Counted from the stretch's first letter, positions 7,791 to 16,519 are shown. The stretch is 42,573 nucleotides of DNA from Acidobacteriota bacterium (GCA_028749115.1 JAQURD010000012.1:26982-69554), one strand, 5' to 3'. Made by a program: numbers and translations. Notes: generated by a model not told the origin, from the sequence alone.

Positions 7791-8462
7791 TTGATTATTT
7801 TCTGGAAGGTTGCGGCCAGCATCATCGCTCCAGCCATCTTCTGGCTGGCCTATTTTTATTATAAAGACCGCCGCCAGCCCGAGCCATTGATTAACCTCCT
7901 GGCCTCTTTTCTTCTTGGCTTTCTGTTTGGCTTTCTTTGCTTTCTATTCTATAGGCAGTTGCCTCTGCTCGGACTGCCAGCCGGCTTTAACCAGGTAGTG
8001 GCTGGAGGGAACGGCCACGATATTTTCTTTTATTCGCTCTGTATCGTCGGACCGTTAGAAGAATCTTTTAAATTTTTGCCTTTTGCTTTTTTTATTCTAA
8101 GGAATTTTGATCTGGATGAACCGGCTGATGGTGTTGTTTATGCCGCTTCTCTGGCTATTGGCTTTGCCAGCTTTGAAAACCTTGGCTATTTGCCCCTGAT
8201 GAGCGGTGCGGCTTTTTTCGGGCGGGCACTCGTTTCACCTCTGACTCATTCTATTTTTTCCTCTATCTGGGGGTATCTGATAGTTAGAGCCAAAGTTGGC
8301 CACCAGTCAGAATTCCTGGCCGCTCTTGTTGGCCTGCCCCTTGCCGCTCTGGTTCATGGCTTGTTTAATATTATGACCATCTCCAATTCACTGCGGATTT
8401 ATTCAGCTCTTCTTGTTCTCTGCCTCTGGCTAACGTTCATCTTTTTGCTGGAGAGAAAATAA
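7791..8462 (+). CDS. PrsW-family intramembrane metalloprotease
   Basis: The protein has 223 residues and about seven hydrophobic membrane spans. The PrsW family signatures are all present in order: EPL after the first span, EESFKFLPF (the EExxK motif), DEPADGVVYAASLAIGFASFEN (an ADG...ExN-type motif spread over more than one helix), HSIFSS, and LVHGLFN near the end. The conserved Glu and His residues are expected to bind metal in the membrane. PrsW of Bacillus cleaves the anti-sigma factor RsiW; the substrate here is unknown. The start is a TTG at 7791 with GGAG ten bases upstream; no in-frame ATG lies earlier in the open frame. It converges on the OmpA-family gene with only 4 bp between the two stop codons. 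Confidence 0.85.
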   Translation: MIIFWKVAASIIAPAIFWLAYFYYKDRRQPEPLINLLASFLLGFLFGFLCFLFYRQLPLLGLPAGFNQVVAGGNGHDIFFYSLCIVGPLEESFKFLPFAFFILRNFDLDEPADGVVYAASLAIGFASFENLGYLPLMSGAAFFGRALVSPLTHSIFSSIWGYLIVRAKVGHQSEFLAALVGLPLAALVHGLFNIMTISNSLRIYSALLVLCLWLTFIFLLERK

Positions 8463-8466
8463 AAGT

Positions 8467-9858
8467 TCAGGTCTCTGTCTCTTTGAGGACAACTACTTCT
8501 ACCCTCCGGTTTTTGGCCCGGTTCATTTCATTATCATTAGGTGCAACCGGCCGGCTTGAGCCAAAACCCTGATATCTCATCCGGTCAATAGATACCCCCT
8601 GAGACATCAGAAATTCATAGACGGTTCTGGCCCGATCTGTTGATAGCTTAAAATTTAAATCTTCCGGTCCGGTAGCATCAGTGTGTCCTTCAATACTGAG
8701 TTTAATATCAGGGAAAACCATCAAAATGCCGGCCAGCTTGGCTAATTTTAGTTGAGATTCAGGCTTGAGTGTGGCCTTATTAACATCAAACAGGACTCCG
8801 GCCAGATTGACCATCAATCCCCTGGCTGTATCGGTAGTTTCAGCGACCGTGGATAAAGCGGTTTTAAGTTTGCCAGCCAGTTCATCTCTTTCCTTTTGAA
8901 TGGTCTCCCTTTCCCGGGCGAGTTGATCACGTTCACTGGCCAGTTGTTCGGTTTCCTTGGCCAGGGCGGCCCGTTCAGCTTTAATTTCTTCCAGTTGCCG
9001 GGCCAATTGCTGAGCTTCACTTTCAGCCTGGGAAGCCCTTTGTTGCAGAGCAGCCTTTTCTGCCAGGCTCTTAGCTTCAGCTTCAGCCGCAGCTTTTTCT
9101 TCCTGCATTTTGATGGTCTCATTTATTGCCTGGACTGCAAATTGAGTGGCGATGCGAGCTCCATCAGCTGCCATTTTCTTATCTTTCTGCTTCTTGGCTT
9201 TATTTAAAGCCTCATTGGCCTTATTGATTGCTTCGGGGTTTATCTGGTCAGCGCCCACCTTTTTGGCAAACTCCAGAGTCTTTTCTGCCTGTTTAAGAGC
9301 TACCGGCACATTACTGATAAATTGAAAAGCGGCAATACTATCGAGGGCCGGACGGGCATTGTCGGAAAAATCATTATAGGTAAATGGAGCAATCTGGACA
9401 CCCTTCTCTCTCGATTCACCGCTGGTGAAAAGAATAAGGTTGGTTGGCCTCCTGACTGAAGAATAAGGTTCGGCCGTCACCATCAAAGCCAGGATTTTCC
9501 GGTTGACATAGAATTTCTGTGAGCCGGAACATCCCTTTTTATCAACTATAATTTCACCCAGATTATCGATGGTGCCATCGGGCCCGGCTGCCCAGAGAAC
9601 ATAGGTGGAAATATCGCCGGCAAACAGAATAGCCGGTTCCATCTGCTGGAAGTTGAGTTCAATGGTTGCTATTCCCTTTTCATAATTAATGGCGGCTAGC
9701 ATTGAGGCCCGTCCTGGCGCCCGGTCAGTTTTGTTAAAACCAACTTCGACTCGTTTGCTAACGGGCAGGGTTAAGGCTTTAAGGTTAACCTGCCCGTATG
9801 CCTGGTTAAAAGCAAAAAAACAAAGAATAAAAGCGATTAAAATCTTCTCTTTTCTCAT
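8467..9858 (-). CDS. OmpA-family peptidoglycan-binding protein with coiled coil
   Basis: The protein has 463 residues. Residues 1-22 are a signal peptide. Residues 25-185 are a beta-rich N-terminal domain of unknown type. Residues 195-345 form a long Ala/Glu/Lys-rich coiled coil. Residues 350-458 are a typical OmpA C-terminal domain, with FDVNKATLKP, the peptidoglycan (diaminopimelate)-contacting GHTDATG segment, the STDRARTVYEFL helix and NRRVEVVV at the end. It would tether an outer-membrane or periplasmic structure to the cell wall through its coiled coil. The gene is divergent from the beta-lactamase-like gene. A candidate promoter lies at 9893-9922. Confidence 0.88.
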   Translation of the reverse strand: MRKEKILIAFILCFFAFNQAYGQVNLKALTLPVSKRVEVGFNKTDRAPGRASMLAAINYEKGIATIELNFQQMEPAILFAGDISTYVLWAAGPDGTIDNLGEIIVDKKGCSGSQKFYVNRKILALMVTAEPYSSVRRPTNLILFTSGESREKGVQIAPFTYNDFSDNARPALDSIAAFQFISNVPVALKQAEKTLEFAKKVGADQINPEAINKANEALNKAKKQKDKKMAADGARIATQFAVQAINETIKMQEEKAAAEAEAKSLAEKAALQQRASQAESEAQQLARQLEEIKAERAALAKETEQLASERDQLARERETIQKERDELAGKLKTALSTVAETTDTARGLMVNLAGVLFDVNKATLKPESQLKLAKLAGILMVFPDIKLSIEGHTDATGPEDLNFKLSTDRARTVYEFLMSQGVSIDRMRYQGFGSSRPVAPNDNEMNRAKNRRVEVVVLKETET

Positions 9859-9892
9859 TTTTTACCTGCCCTCCAGTCATTGGTCTAAGTTA

Positions 9893-9922
9893 ATTTTATC
9901 ATCAGATGGCTTTTTAATTCAA
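9893..9922 (-). promoter_or_regulatory. Promoter candidate for the OmpA-family gene (extended -10)
   Basis: On the minus strand TAAAAT (9898-9893) is preceded by TGA, giving an extended -10 element (TGnTAAAAT). TTGAAT lies 18 bases further upstream. The start codon is 35 bases downstream of the -10. Confidence 0.45.
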
Positions 9923-9954
9923 CTTTTAGTTATAATCCAGAATAAAATCAGAGG

Positions 9955-9983
9955 TTGACATAAAAGGATTTTCTTTATATAAA
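9955..9983 (+). promoter_or_regulatory. Strong sigma-70-type promoter for the beta-lactamase-like gene
   Basis: A perfect TTGACA (9955-9960) is followed by a 17-base spacer and TATAAA (9978-9983). Transcription would start near 9990, leaving a leader of about 33 bases before the ATG at 10023. Confidence 0.7.
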
Positions 9984-10022
9984 TAAAAAACTTGAGCTAA
10001 ACGCCATGACAGGAATAGCCGC

Positions 10023-10961
10023 ATGAGAGTAAAGCACCATTTTCTGAGAGCCTCCTTCTGGCTGCTTACAATCACTAGTTTGCTGGTAGTAGCAGTTTTA
10101 ATGTCAGTCCAGTTGTCAGCCAGTTCAAAAATCCTCAGCCTGGAAGAAAGGCTTACTCTTTATAACCAGAGACAGCTTCGATGGGAGGCCAATGCCAACA
10201 ATATTCTTCAAAGGATTTCTAACCTGAGAGGCCAGGCTGGGATTGTCGTTGAAGACCTGCAGACAGGCTGGACATTTATCCATAATGAAGATCAGCCTTT
10301 TCCAGCGGCCAGTCTGGTTAAGATTCCGGTCATGGTAGCTGGCTTTAAAGCTGCCAGTGAAGGACAGCTTGATTTATCTGAAAAATATGTTCTGAAGAGG
10401 AAAGATCGCGTTGGCGGCTCGGGTGTTCTTCGCCGGATGAGAAATGGCCGGGCTTTTACCTATGCCCAGCTCATAGACTATATGGTGACAGAAAGCGACA
10501 ATATTGCCTGTAATATCCTGATTGACCAGCTTGGCTTTGACTATATAAATCATGTTTTTGCCAAGCTTGGTTTAAAAAAAACAAGGCTAAATCGCAAAAT
10601 GATAGATTATACCGCCCGGGAAGAGGGCCTGGAAAATTATACCACGGCAGCTGAAATAACCGGCCTGCTGGATAGAATTTATCACCGGGACTGTTTTGAT
10701 CCAGAAATTTCTGAAAGATGCCTGGCTGTTCTCAAAAGGCAAAAAATTAATGACCGTCTTCCTCGTTATTTGCCAGGAGAGATAACGATCGCTCATAAGA
10801 CGGGCCTGGAGAAGGAAGTCTGCCACGATGCCGGTATTGTTTTTACCCCTAATGGGGATTATATAATAACCGTCCTTGTTCATACCTGGACTGGCCCCAG
10901 GTCAGCTAAAATTTTTATTGGCCGCCTGAGCTCATATTTTTATGAGATTTTCAAGAGCTAA
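10023..10961 (+). CDS. Secreted class A beta-lactamase-like serine hydrolase
   Basis: The protein has 312 residues with an N-terminal hydrophobic segment (residues 12-32), a signal peptide or anchor. The motifs of class A beta-lactamases and related transpeptidase-fold hydrolases are in order: S97-L-V-K100 (nucleophile and general base), S158-D-N160, E201-GLE-N205 in the omega-loop position (compare ExxLN), and K259-T-G261. It is expected to act in the periplasm, either hydrolysing beta-lactams or acting on peptidoglycan-like substrates. Resistance cannot be concluded, because many environmental proteins of this fold have no such activity. Leu of the omega-loop ExxLN is replaced by Glu, which is unusual. 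It has its own strong promoter, so it is probably a single-gene unit. Confidence 0.85.
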   Translation: MRVKHHFLRASFWLLTITSLLVVAVLMSVQLSASSKILSLEERLTLYNQRQLRWEANANNILQRISNLRGQAGIVVEDLQTGWTFIHNEDQPFPAASLVKIPVMVAGFKAASEGQLDLSEKYVLKRKDRVGGSGVLRRMRNGRAFTYAQLIDYMVTESDNIACNILIDQLGFDYINHVFAKLGLKKTRLNRKMIDYTAREEGLENYTTAAEITGLLDRIYHRDCFDPEISERCLAVLKRQKINDRLPRYLPGEITIAHKTGLEKEVCHDAGIVFTPNGDYIITVLVHTWTGPRSAKIFIGRLSSYFYEIFKS

Positions 10962-11183
10962 AAAGGCTGAAAACATCAGAAATAGTTACCTCTTACCATT
11001 TAACCAGTAAAATACATATGGTTCAGAAGTGACGGCAGCTGCCTCCGTGTTCAGGGTGTTATCCAGTGTCTTTGATCAGTGTCCATCTGGTTCTGCCAGG
11101 GAATCTAATTGTCAGTTTCCTGGACATTGCCTGAAATCATTCAATTATCCTGATATTCTGAGTCACCTAGAGGCCAGGGCGGT

Positions 11184-11212
11184 TTGTCATGAATTATCTT
11201 AGAGTGTATTAT
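11184..11212 (+). promoter_or_regulatory. Promoter of the sufC-sufB operon
   Basis: TTGTCA (11184-11189), a 17-base spacer and TATTAT (11207-11212) are each one mismatch from consensus. The predicted transcription start, near 11219, favours the ATG at 11242 with GGAGG in front over the upstream ATG at 11221. Confidence 0.6.
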
Positions 11213-11241
11213 TTAAAGTAATGAATATGGCGGAGGGAAAG

Positions 11242-11994
11242 ATGGCCATTCTCGAACTCAGAGATGTCTCGCTTCAGGTAAATTCTACTTTGATTCTTAA
11301 CGGCTTATCCATGGAGTTTGAGTCAGGTTATGTCCAGGCAGTGGTCGGTCCGAATGGAGCTGGCAAATCGACTCTGGCCAGCCTGATCATGGGCTTGCCG
11401 GATTACCGTCAGTATACAGGCGATATTCTGTTTGAAGGAAAATCAATTAAAAATCTAAATGTTGATGAACGGGCCAGGCTGGGCATTACTTTAGCCTGGC
11501 AGGAGCCCGCCCGCTTTGAAGGCCTGAAAGTTAGCCAGTTCATTCTGGCTTCGGCCAGGAATAAAGACAAGAAAGAAGTCGACCGGGTGCTGGAAATGGT
11601 TGGCCTTGAGCCGGCTCGCTATCACGCGCGTGATGTTGATAAGACTTTGAGCGGAGGAGAGCGGAAAAGAATTGAACTGGCGTCCATCCTGGCCATGAAA
11701 CCGCGCCTGGTCATGCTTGATGAGCCCGACTCAGGCGTAGATATTGAAGCCATTGACCGGATATTTGAAGCCATAGATTACCTTAAAAAAGATGGCACCA
11801 CCGTTTTGCTTATTACCCATAGCCCGAAAGTTCTGGAAAAGGCTGACCAGGCCTTTCTAATTTGTCACGGGACTCTGGTCGATCAGGGAAAAACTTCAAA
11901 AATTATGGAATATTTTAGAGGAAAGTGCTTGCCCTGCCCGCATAAGAATGTGCCTGAGATTAACTCGGCAGCTATAGTCGGAGGAAAAATATGA
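11242..11994 (+). CDS. sufC: Fe-S cluster assembly ATPase SufC
   Basis: This is an ABC ATPase of about 250 residues. The Walker A motif is GPNGAGKST, the signature is LSGGERKRIELA, and Walker B reads LVMLDEPDSGVD, with the DSG(V/L)D variant typical of SufC, followed by a His switch (LLITHS). It powers conformational change of the SufB scaffold during cytosolic iron-sulfur cluster assembly. I chose the ATG at 11242 because GGAGG ends five bases before it and a promoter predicts transcript initiation near 11219. An upstream in-frame ATG at 11221 would add seven residues. Its stop overlaps the start of the next gene (ATGA), so translation is coupled. SufS, SufU and SufE are not in the window. 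Confidence 0.9.
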   Translation: MAILELRDVSLQVNSTLILNGLSMEFESGYVQAVVGPNGAGKSTLASLIMGLPDYRQYTGDILFEGKSIKNLNVDERARLGITLAWQEPARFEGLKVSQFILASARNKDKKEVDRVLEMVGLEPARYHARDVDKTLSGGERKRIELASILAMKPRLVMLDEPDSGVDIEAIDRIFEAIDYLKKDGTTVLLITHSPKVLEKADQAFLICHGTLVDQGKTSKIMEYFRGKCLPCPHKNVPEINSAAIVGGKI

Positions 11995-12917
11995 CAGAAG
12001 ATCTGGTTGAAGAAATTCTTGAATCGGTCAATCTGCATCGCAGTTTCAATAAGGATACACCACACCTCATCATCAACGCCAATCAGGTTCTTAGCTCCCA
12101 CCAGGTGGATGGGCTGATTATGGAGCCAGAAGAATTACCGGATGGAGTCCGGGCCAGGCTGAGAGTTAAAAAAGGAGTAAAAATCGGCAGCCCGGTGCAC
12201 TTGTGCTTTGGCTTGCTGCCAGAGCGTGGCGTTCAGCATATTATTATGGATATTCAGATCGAGGATGAAGCAGAAGTCAGTTTTATGGCTCACTGTACTT
12301 TTCCCAATGCAGTGAATGTTGAGCATCTGATGGAAGCCCAAATTAAAGTTGGCCGCCGGGCCTGGTATTCTTACTTTGAGCGACACTGGCACAGCGAGGA
12401 AGGCATGGTCAGAGTCGTACCTGTAGCCAGAATCGAACTCGAGGAGGGAGCGCATTTTTCAACAGAATTTGAGCTCCTCAAAGGACGGGTCGGCCTGATT
12501 GATATGGATTATCTCACAGTTGGTCAGGCGGGAAGTTCAGCCGAAATGAAAGCCAGGATCTTTGGCCGGCAGGATGACAGGATAAAAATTAAAGAGGCTG
12601 CTCATCTCATGGGCGAAGGCAGCCGGGCAGCTCTAACCACACATATTGCTGTTAAAAATAAAGCGCGGGCTGAGATAAACAACGAAATTATCGCCGAGGC
12701 ACCTTATGCCCGCGGTCATGTTGATTGCAAAGAAATCATTCAGGATGACGGGATAGCCAGAGCCGTGCCCGTAGTTGAAGTCAGAAATCCGAAAGCCCAT
12801 GTGACCCATGAAGCAGCTATCGGAAGCGTTGATTCCAAACAGCTGCAGACTCTGATGTCTCGCGGTTTAAGTGAAGAAGAGGCAATTGATTTGATCATCC
12901 AGGGCTTACTCAGCTAA
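11991..12917 (+). CDS. sufB: SufB/SufD-family Fe-S scaffold protein, short form
   Basis: The protein has 308 residues, much shorter than canonical SufB (about 470-490). The beta-helix core and the C-terminal signature are retained: ARGHVDCKEII, then VTHEAAIGSVDSKQL, then LMSRGLSEEEAIDLII. The Cys in HVDC and the His in THEA are the positions where SufB/SufD proteins handle sulfur and iron. The SufB-type N-terminal region is missing. A single short SufB-like partner joined to SufC by a 4-bp overlap matches what has been described as the minimal SUF-like (SMS) machinery of archaea and anaerobic bacteria. It is therefore likely to be the scaffold itself as a homodimer. The SufB versus SufD label is a naming choice. 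Confidence 0.85.
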   Translation: MTEDLVEEILESVNLHRSFNKDTPHLIINANQVLSSHQVDGLIMEPEELPDGVRARLRVKKGVKIGSPVHLCFGLLPERGVQHIIMDIQIEDEAEVSFMAHCTFPNAVNVEHLMEAQIKVGRRAWYSYFERHWHSEEGMVRVVPVARIELEEGAHFSTEFELLKGRVGLIDMDYLTVGQAGSSAEMKARIFGRQDDRIKIKEAAHLMGEGSRAALTTHIAVKNKARAEINNEIIAEAPYARGHVDCKEIIQDDGIARAVPVVEVRNPKAHVTHEAAIGSVDSKQLQTLMSRGLSEEEAIDLIIQGLLS

Positions 12918-12923
12918 AAGTTC

Positions 12924-14303
12924 TTAAAGTCGCAGAATCAGCCTGGCCACATTGAAATAGATAAGCAACCCAAAAATATCAACCAGGGTAGCCAGAAGTG
13001 GGCTGGCCACGACGGCTGGATCAATTTTGACCGAGACAGCGGCTAAAGGGAGTAAAGCCCCGATTAAAGTAGAGACTATCACCTGTAGAGCCAGGGCCAC
13101 GGCTACCGCCAGGCCAACGGCCTGAGGAGTAATGTGATTCATAGTAGTTGCGCCGTCATAAAAAACAAGGACTCTTAAATAAGCAATAGTCGCCAGAACT
13201 AAGGACATCAGAAAGGCCACTCCGAATTCCTTAACCAAAACTTTCAAGGCATCTTTAACGGCTATCTCTTTGACAGCCAGGGCTCTGATGACCAGAGTCG
13301 CCGACTGGCTGCCCGCATTTCCGCCGGTTCCGGTTAGCATGGGCATAAAAGATGCCAGGATAGCTACCTGGAGTAAGATACCTTCATAGCTCTGGATGAT
13401 GAAACCAGAGACAAAACCCATTATGGCCAGAACCAGGATCCAGGGTGTCCGGCTTTTGAAATGCTCCCAGGTAGACAGCTTGGTGTAAACTCCAACTTCA
13501 TGCGAACCGCCGATGGCCATCAACTTTTCGACATCTTCCTGTTGTTCTTGCTGCAGGATATCCATCGCATCATCATGGGTGATGATACCGACCAGGCGCT
13601 GCTCGTCATCAACGACTGGAATGGCCAGTAAATCATATTTCTGAATTTTTCTGGCAGCTTCTTCCTGGTCATCATTGGCCCGGGCAAATATCACATCTTC
13701 GTACATGACGTCTTTAACCCGGGCACCATGAGGAGCAACAATTAAATCTTTTAAGGATACAAATCCTGTTAACCTGTGATTTTCATCAATCACATAACAG
13801 TAGTAAATAGTTTCCTTATCAGGTGCTTCCCTTCTTAGCTTCAGGATGGCCTCTTCAACAGTCAGGTCTGCCGTCAGAGTAGCGTATTCTGAGGTCATAA
13901 CCGAACCGGCAGTGCCTTCTGGATAGGCAAAAAGACGGCGGAGGTCCTCGCGTTCAGCCTGGGCCATGGCCGGAATAATGGCCTGACGCTGTTCATCAGA
14001 AAGTTGTTTAACCAGGTCAACCCGGTCATCTGGCGGCATATCTGAAAGCAGTTTTCCCATAACATCCCGCCCCAGGGTCTGGATCATCTCGAGCTGGACA
14101 TCTTCGTCAATATGGCTGAAAATTTCTCCGCGAAGATGAGGGGAGAGATGACTCAGGATTTCCCAGATTTCCTTTGGATTAAGGGCCGAAAGAAATTCTG
14201 CTACTTGGGCGGGATGGATCGAATCACAAAATTCACACAGCTCACCATAGCTTTTTTCGTTTAATAGTTCCCTTAATTCGGGTGCCAGTAATGGATTGAC
14301 CAT
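12924..14303 (-). CDS. mgtE: Magnesium transporter MgtE
   Basis: The protein has about 459 residues. Residues 20-130 form the MgtE N-terminal superhelical domain (QLSDEQRQAIIPAM and similar repeats). Residues 135-255 are a pair of CBS domains, which sense cytoplasmic magnesium. Residues 285-460 contain five membrane helices with the conserved GTGGNAGSQSA motif and the final VDIFGLLIYFNVARLIL. Two adjacent ATGs occur at 14306 and 14303; the second is preferred because GGAGG then has a six-base spacing. The ribosome-binding site is buried in a strong hairpin (14306-14337), suggesting translational control. The gene converges on sufB with 6 bp between the ends. Confidence 0.93.
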   Translation of the reverse strand: MVNPLLAPELRELLNEKSYGELCEFCDSIHPAQVAEFLSALNPKEIWEILSHLSPHLRGEIFSHIDEDVQLEMIQTLGRDVMGKLLSDMPPDDRVDLVKQLSDEQRQAIIPAMAQAEREDLRRLFAYPEGTAGSVMTSEYATLTADLTVEEAILKLRREAPDKETIYYCYVIDENHRLTGFVSLKDLIVAPHGARVKDVMYEDVIFARANDDQEEAARKIQKYDLLAIPVVDDEQRLVGIITHDDAMDILQQEQQEDVEKLMAIGGSHEVGVYTKLSTWEHFKSRTPWILVLAIMGFVSGFIIQSYEGILLQVAILASFMPMLTGTGGNAGSQSATLVIRALAVKEIAVKDALKVLVKEFGVAFLMSLVLATIAYLRVLVFYDGATTMNHITPQAVGLAVAVALALQVIVSTLIGALLPLAAVSVKIDPAVVASPLLATLVDIFGLLIYFNVARLILRL

Positions 14304-14305
14304 CA

Positions 14306-14337
14306 TTCACCTCCGCCATTAACTGGCTGGAGGTGAA
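14306..14337 (-). promoter_or_regulatory. Hairpin sequestering the mgtE ribosome-binding site
   Basis: In the mRNA sense, the arm TTCACCTCC (14337-14329), an unpaired A and GCCA (14327-14324) pair across a five-base loop with TGGC (14318-14315) and GGAGGTGAA (14314-14306). The 3' arm contains the full Shine-Dalgarno sequence and the A of the first ATG. Thirteen base pairs with one bulge should block ribosome access unless something opens the structure. It does not match the M-box (ykoK) consensus I know. Confidence 0.6.
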
Positions 14338-14482
14338 CGCCGGACTCAGGCTCTCGCCTGGCCCACCCTGGCAGCCAGCCAAATGGCCAGATTAAATACT
14401 CTTCTTCCATCTAACTTAGATGGATACGGGTCATCGCCGTCGCAATAACTCATGGCCCTGTTCTCTATCATGTTTTCAATCA

Positions 14483-14511
14483 CTTCTACCAGTTATCAGG
14501 GGTTATGTCAA
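14483..14511 (-). promoter_or_regulatory. Promoter candidate for mgtE
   Basis: On the minus strand a perfect TTGACA (14511-14506) is followed after 17 bases by TAGAAG (14488-14483). This would give a leader of about 170 bases before mgtE, long enough to hold a regulatory RNA. Confidence 0.4.
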
Positions 14512-14585
14512 GGAGAACAGAGAAGAAACTATTTCAAATTATCATTTGAAGCCGGCCAAAAGCGATAAAGTAGATAAAATATTGA

Positions 14586-14669
14586 ATGTTGCAGCTAAAT
14601 CTTCTATTTTGTATTATTCTTGCAACTGGTTGTGCCCAAATTTTAACCTGCAGGACAGGAAGAAGGTAA
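14586..14669 (+). CDS. Doubtful very short lipoprotein-like reading frame
   Basis: This 27-codon frame starts MLQLNLLFCIIL and contains ATGC, resembling a lipoprotein signal peptide with almost no mature protein. It ends ten bases before murJ. No ribosome-binding site is visible. It could be a leader peptide, a gene remnant or chance. Confidence 0.15.
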   Translation: MLQLNLLFCIILATGCAQILTCRTGRR

Positions 14670-14678
14670 AGACAGCAG

Positions 14679-16235
14679 ATGGAAGATATAGCCCGTGGCG
14701 TCAGGTCTTTTACTATCGGGACGGCTATCAGCCGGGTTCTGGGCCTTGTCCGGGAAATGGTCTTTGCTCTGCTCTTCGGATCGAGCCGTTCAACCGACGC
14801 TTTTAATGCCGCTTTCCGGATTCCGAATCTCCTGCGGGACCTGTTTGCCGAAACCTCGCTCTCGGCGGCTTTTGTCCCGGTATTGACCGAAGAGAAGTCT
14901 AAAAGTAAATTTAAAGAAAACCTTCTTGCTTCGAATATATTTACCACTCTCTTTCTGGTAGTAGGAATAGTAACTATCCTTGGTATGATTTTTTGCCGGC
15001 CGCTGGCTTCTCTGGTGGCCATGGGCTTCAACCGGATTCCAGAAAAATTGTCACTGACGGCTGACCTGACTTTTATTACTTTCCCTTTTTTGCTTTTTGT
15101 TTCTCTGGCTGCCTGGGCCATGAGTTATCACAATACGGAAGGTTCGTTTTTTGTCCCCTCAGTGGCTCCTGCCTTCTTTAATGTTTTTTCTATCGTTGTG
15201 CCTCTGGCCATGTTTGGCTGGTATACGGCCAGGGGCGGTGATCCCATCTTCGGAGCGGCTATTGGTGTAACTATTGGCGGGCTGATGCAATTTCTGATTC
15301 AGTTGCCAGGTGTTTTCCGGCTGGGTTTTCGCTACCGTCTTTATCTTAACTGGCATGACCCACAATTCAGAAAGGTCATGGCTTTGTTTGTGCCGGTGGC
15401 TATAGGGCTGGCCGGTTCGCGCTTTAATGTTTTCGTCAATACTATTCTGGTTTCTTATCAGGCTGAACGTTCAATGACCTGGTTAAACTATGCTTACCGC
15501 ATCATGCATCTACCGCTGGGCCTTTTCGGCCTGGCGGTAGCAGCCGTGGCTTTGCCCCGTTTTTCACGGCTGGTGCTGGAAAACAAAAGAGAAGAAGTCC
15601 AGTTAGCTTTTAAAGATTCCCTGAAAATGGTCTTCTTCCTGACTGTCCCCTCTTCCATTCTGATCGCTTTTTTCTCTTATCCACTGACCAGTCTGATTTA
15701 TCAGCACGGGAGGTTTAGTGCGGCTGATACTCTGGCTGTCAGCCAGGCTCTTATTCTTTATACCCTGGGAATTCCCTTCATTTCCGCTCTACGCAATGTG
15801 GCTTCGGTTTTTTATGCTCATCAGGATTCAAAGACACCGATGTATGCCAGTTTTATCTCCATCGGAGTAAATCTTGCCTTGAATCTGGCTTTAATGAAGC
15901 CAGTTGGCTTTCTAGCTTTCCCTCTTTCAGCCAGTTTGGCCAGTATTATTAATATTGCCGTTTTAATTCGCTGGCTGCCCAGAAAAACTGGCCAGATTGA
16001 ACTTCAGCCGATTTACCGCTATTTCTTGAAGCTGGCTCTGGTTTCAGGAATAGCTGGAGCTATCGGTTTTGGTGGTTTTAAAATAAGCGCCAGCGAATTC
16101 GGCTACTCATTCTTGCCAGTTCTCATGGCCACTATTGTCTGGGGTAGTCTGTCTCTTGGCATTTTTTATGCTGGCTGCCGCCTGTCCGGAATAAAGGAAG
16201 TAGACACCTTTATCCGCCGTTTTCTTAAAAGATAG
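14679..16235 (+). CDS. murJ: Lipid II flippase MurJ (MviN)
   Basis: The protein has 518 residues with about fourteen membrane helices of the MOP exporter superfamily. Family hallmarks include SRVLGLVREMVFALLFG near residue 18, STDAFNAAFRIPNLLRDLFAE around 37-57, LSAAFVPVL, and the mid-protein LNYAYRIMHLPLGLFGLAVA. It flips undecaprenyl-linked lipid II across the inner membrane for peptidoglycan synthesis. A GGAAGAAGG-type ribosome-binding site lies upstream of the ATG. It is transcribed divergently from mgtE and appears to be a single-gene unit; the sequence after it to 16519 holds no gene. Confidence 0.93.
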   Translation: MEDIARGVRSFTIGTAISRVLGLVREMVFALLFGSSRSTDAFNAAFRIPNLLRDLFAETSLSAAFVPVLTEEKSKSKFKENLLASNIFTTLFLVVGIVTILGMIFCRPLASLVAMGFNRIPEKLSLTADLTFITFPFLLFVSLAAWAMSYHNTEGSFFVPSVAPAFFNVFSIVVPLAMFGWYTARGGDPIFGAAIGVTIGGLMQFLIQLPGVFRLGFRYRLYLNWHDPQFRKVMALFVPVAIGLAGSRFNVFVNTILVSYQAERSMTWLNYAYRIMHLPLGLFGLAVAAVALPRFSRLVLENKREEVQLAFKDSLKMVFFLTVPSSILIAFFSYPLTSLIYQHGRFSAADTLAVSQALILYTLGIPFISALRNVASVFYAHQDSKTPMYASFISIGVNLALNLALMKPVGFLAFPLSASLASIINIAVLIRWLPRKTGQIELQPIYRYFLKLALVSGIAGAIGFGGFKISASEFGYSFLPVLMATIVWGSLSLGIFYAGCRLSGIKEVDTFIRRFLKR

Positions 16236-16519
16236 AAATTAATGATCAGCCGCCACAGATAAATCACCGCCTGGCCAGTTTTGCTACAAGAATAATATAG
16301 CCATATGGCAGAAACTCCTATCATAATTGAAATTCATCTTAAACATAGCGGCGGCATTTGAGCACAGAAAAAAGCGCTGACCTGCATCAAATTTTCTCAG
16401 TATCTCTGTTATTGCAACTCGCTCTTCATTAAGTTAAAAATTAATATCTAAGAGGTCCCGGGCAAAATGATTCCTGTCTATATTGATCCGCGCCACTGAG
16501 AAAGATCTGCTTTGAACTG

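Larger units (their letters stand above)
14304..14678. other. Intergenic region mgtE-murJ
   Basis: This divergent spacer holds the mgtE leader. Besides the ribosome-binding-site hairpin there is a second inverted repeat, CCATCTAA/TTAGATGG, around 14407-14423. On the plus strand, 14586-14669 encodes a 27-codon frame with a lipobox-like LATGC, which I consider doubtful. No known riboswitch class was recognised. Confidence 0.5.

Noticed and set aside
8463-8466. Terminator between the convergent PrsW and OmpA-family genes
   Set aside because: Only four bases separate the stops and no hairpin is visible.
10023-10961. Antibiotic-resistance beta-lactamase
   Set aside because: The fold and motifs fit, but the omega-loop is altered and no mobile context exists; calling resistance would be unsupported.
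14304-14476. M-box (ykoK) magnesium riboswitch upstream of mgtE
   Set aside because: The conserved core of the M-box, as I know it, is not recognisable; only the local ribosome-binding-site hairpin is supported.
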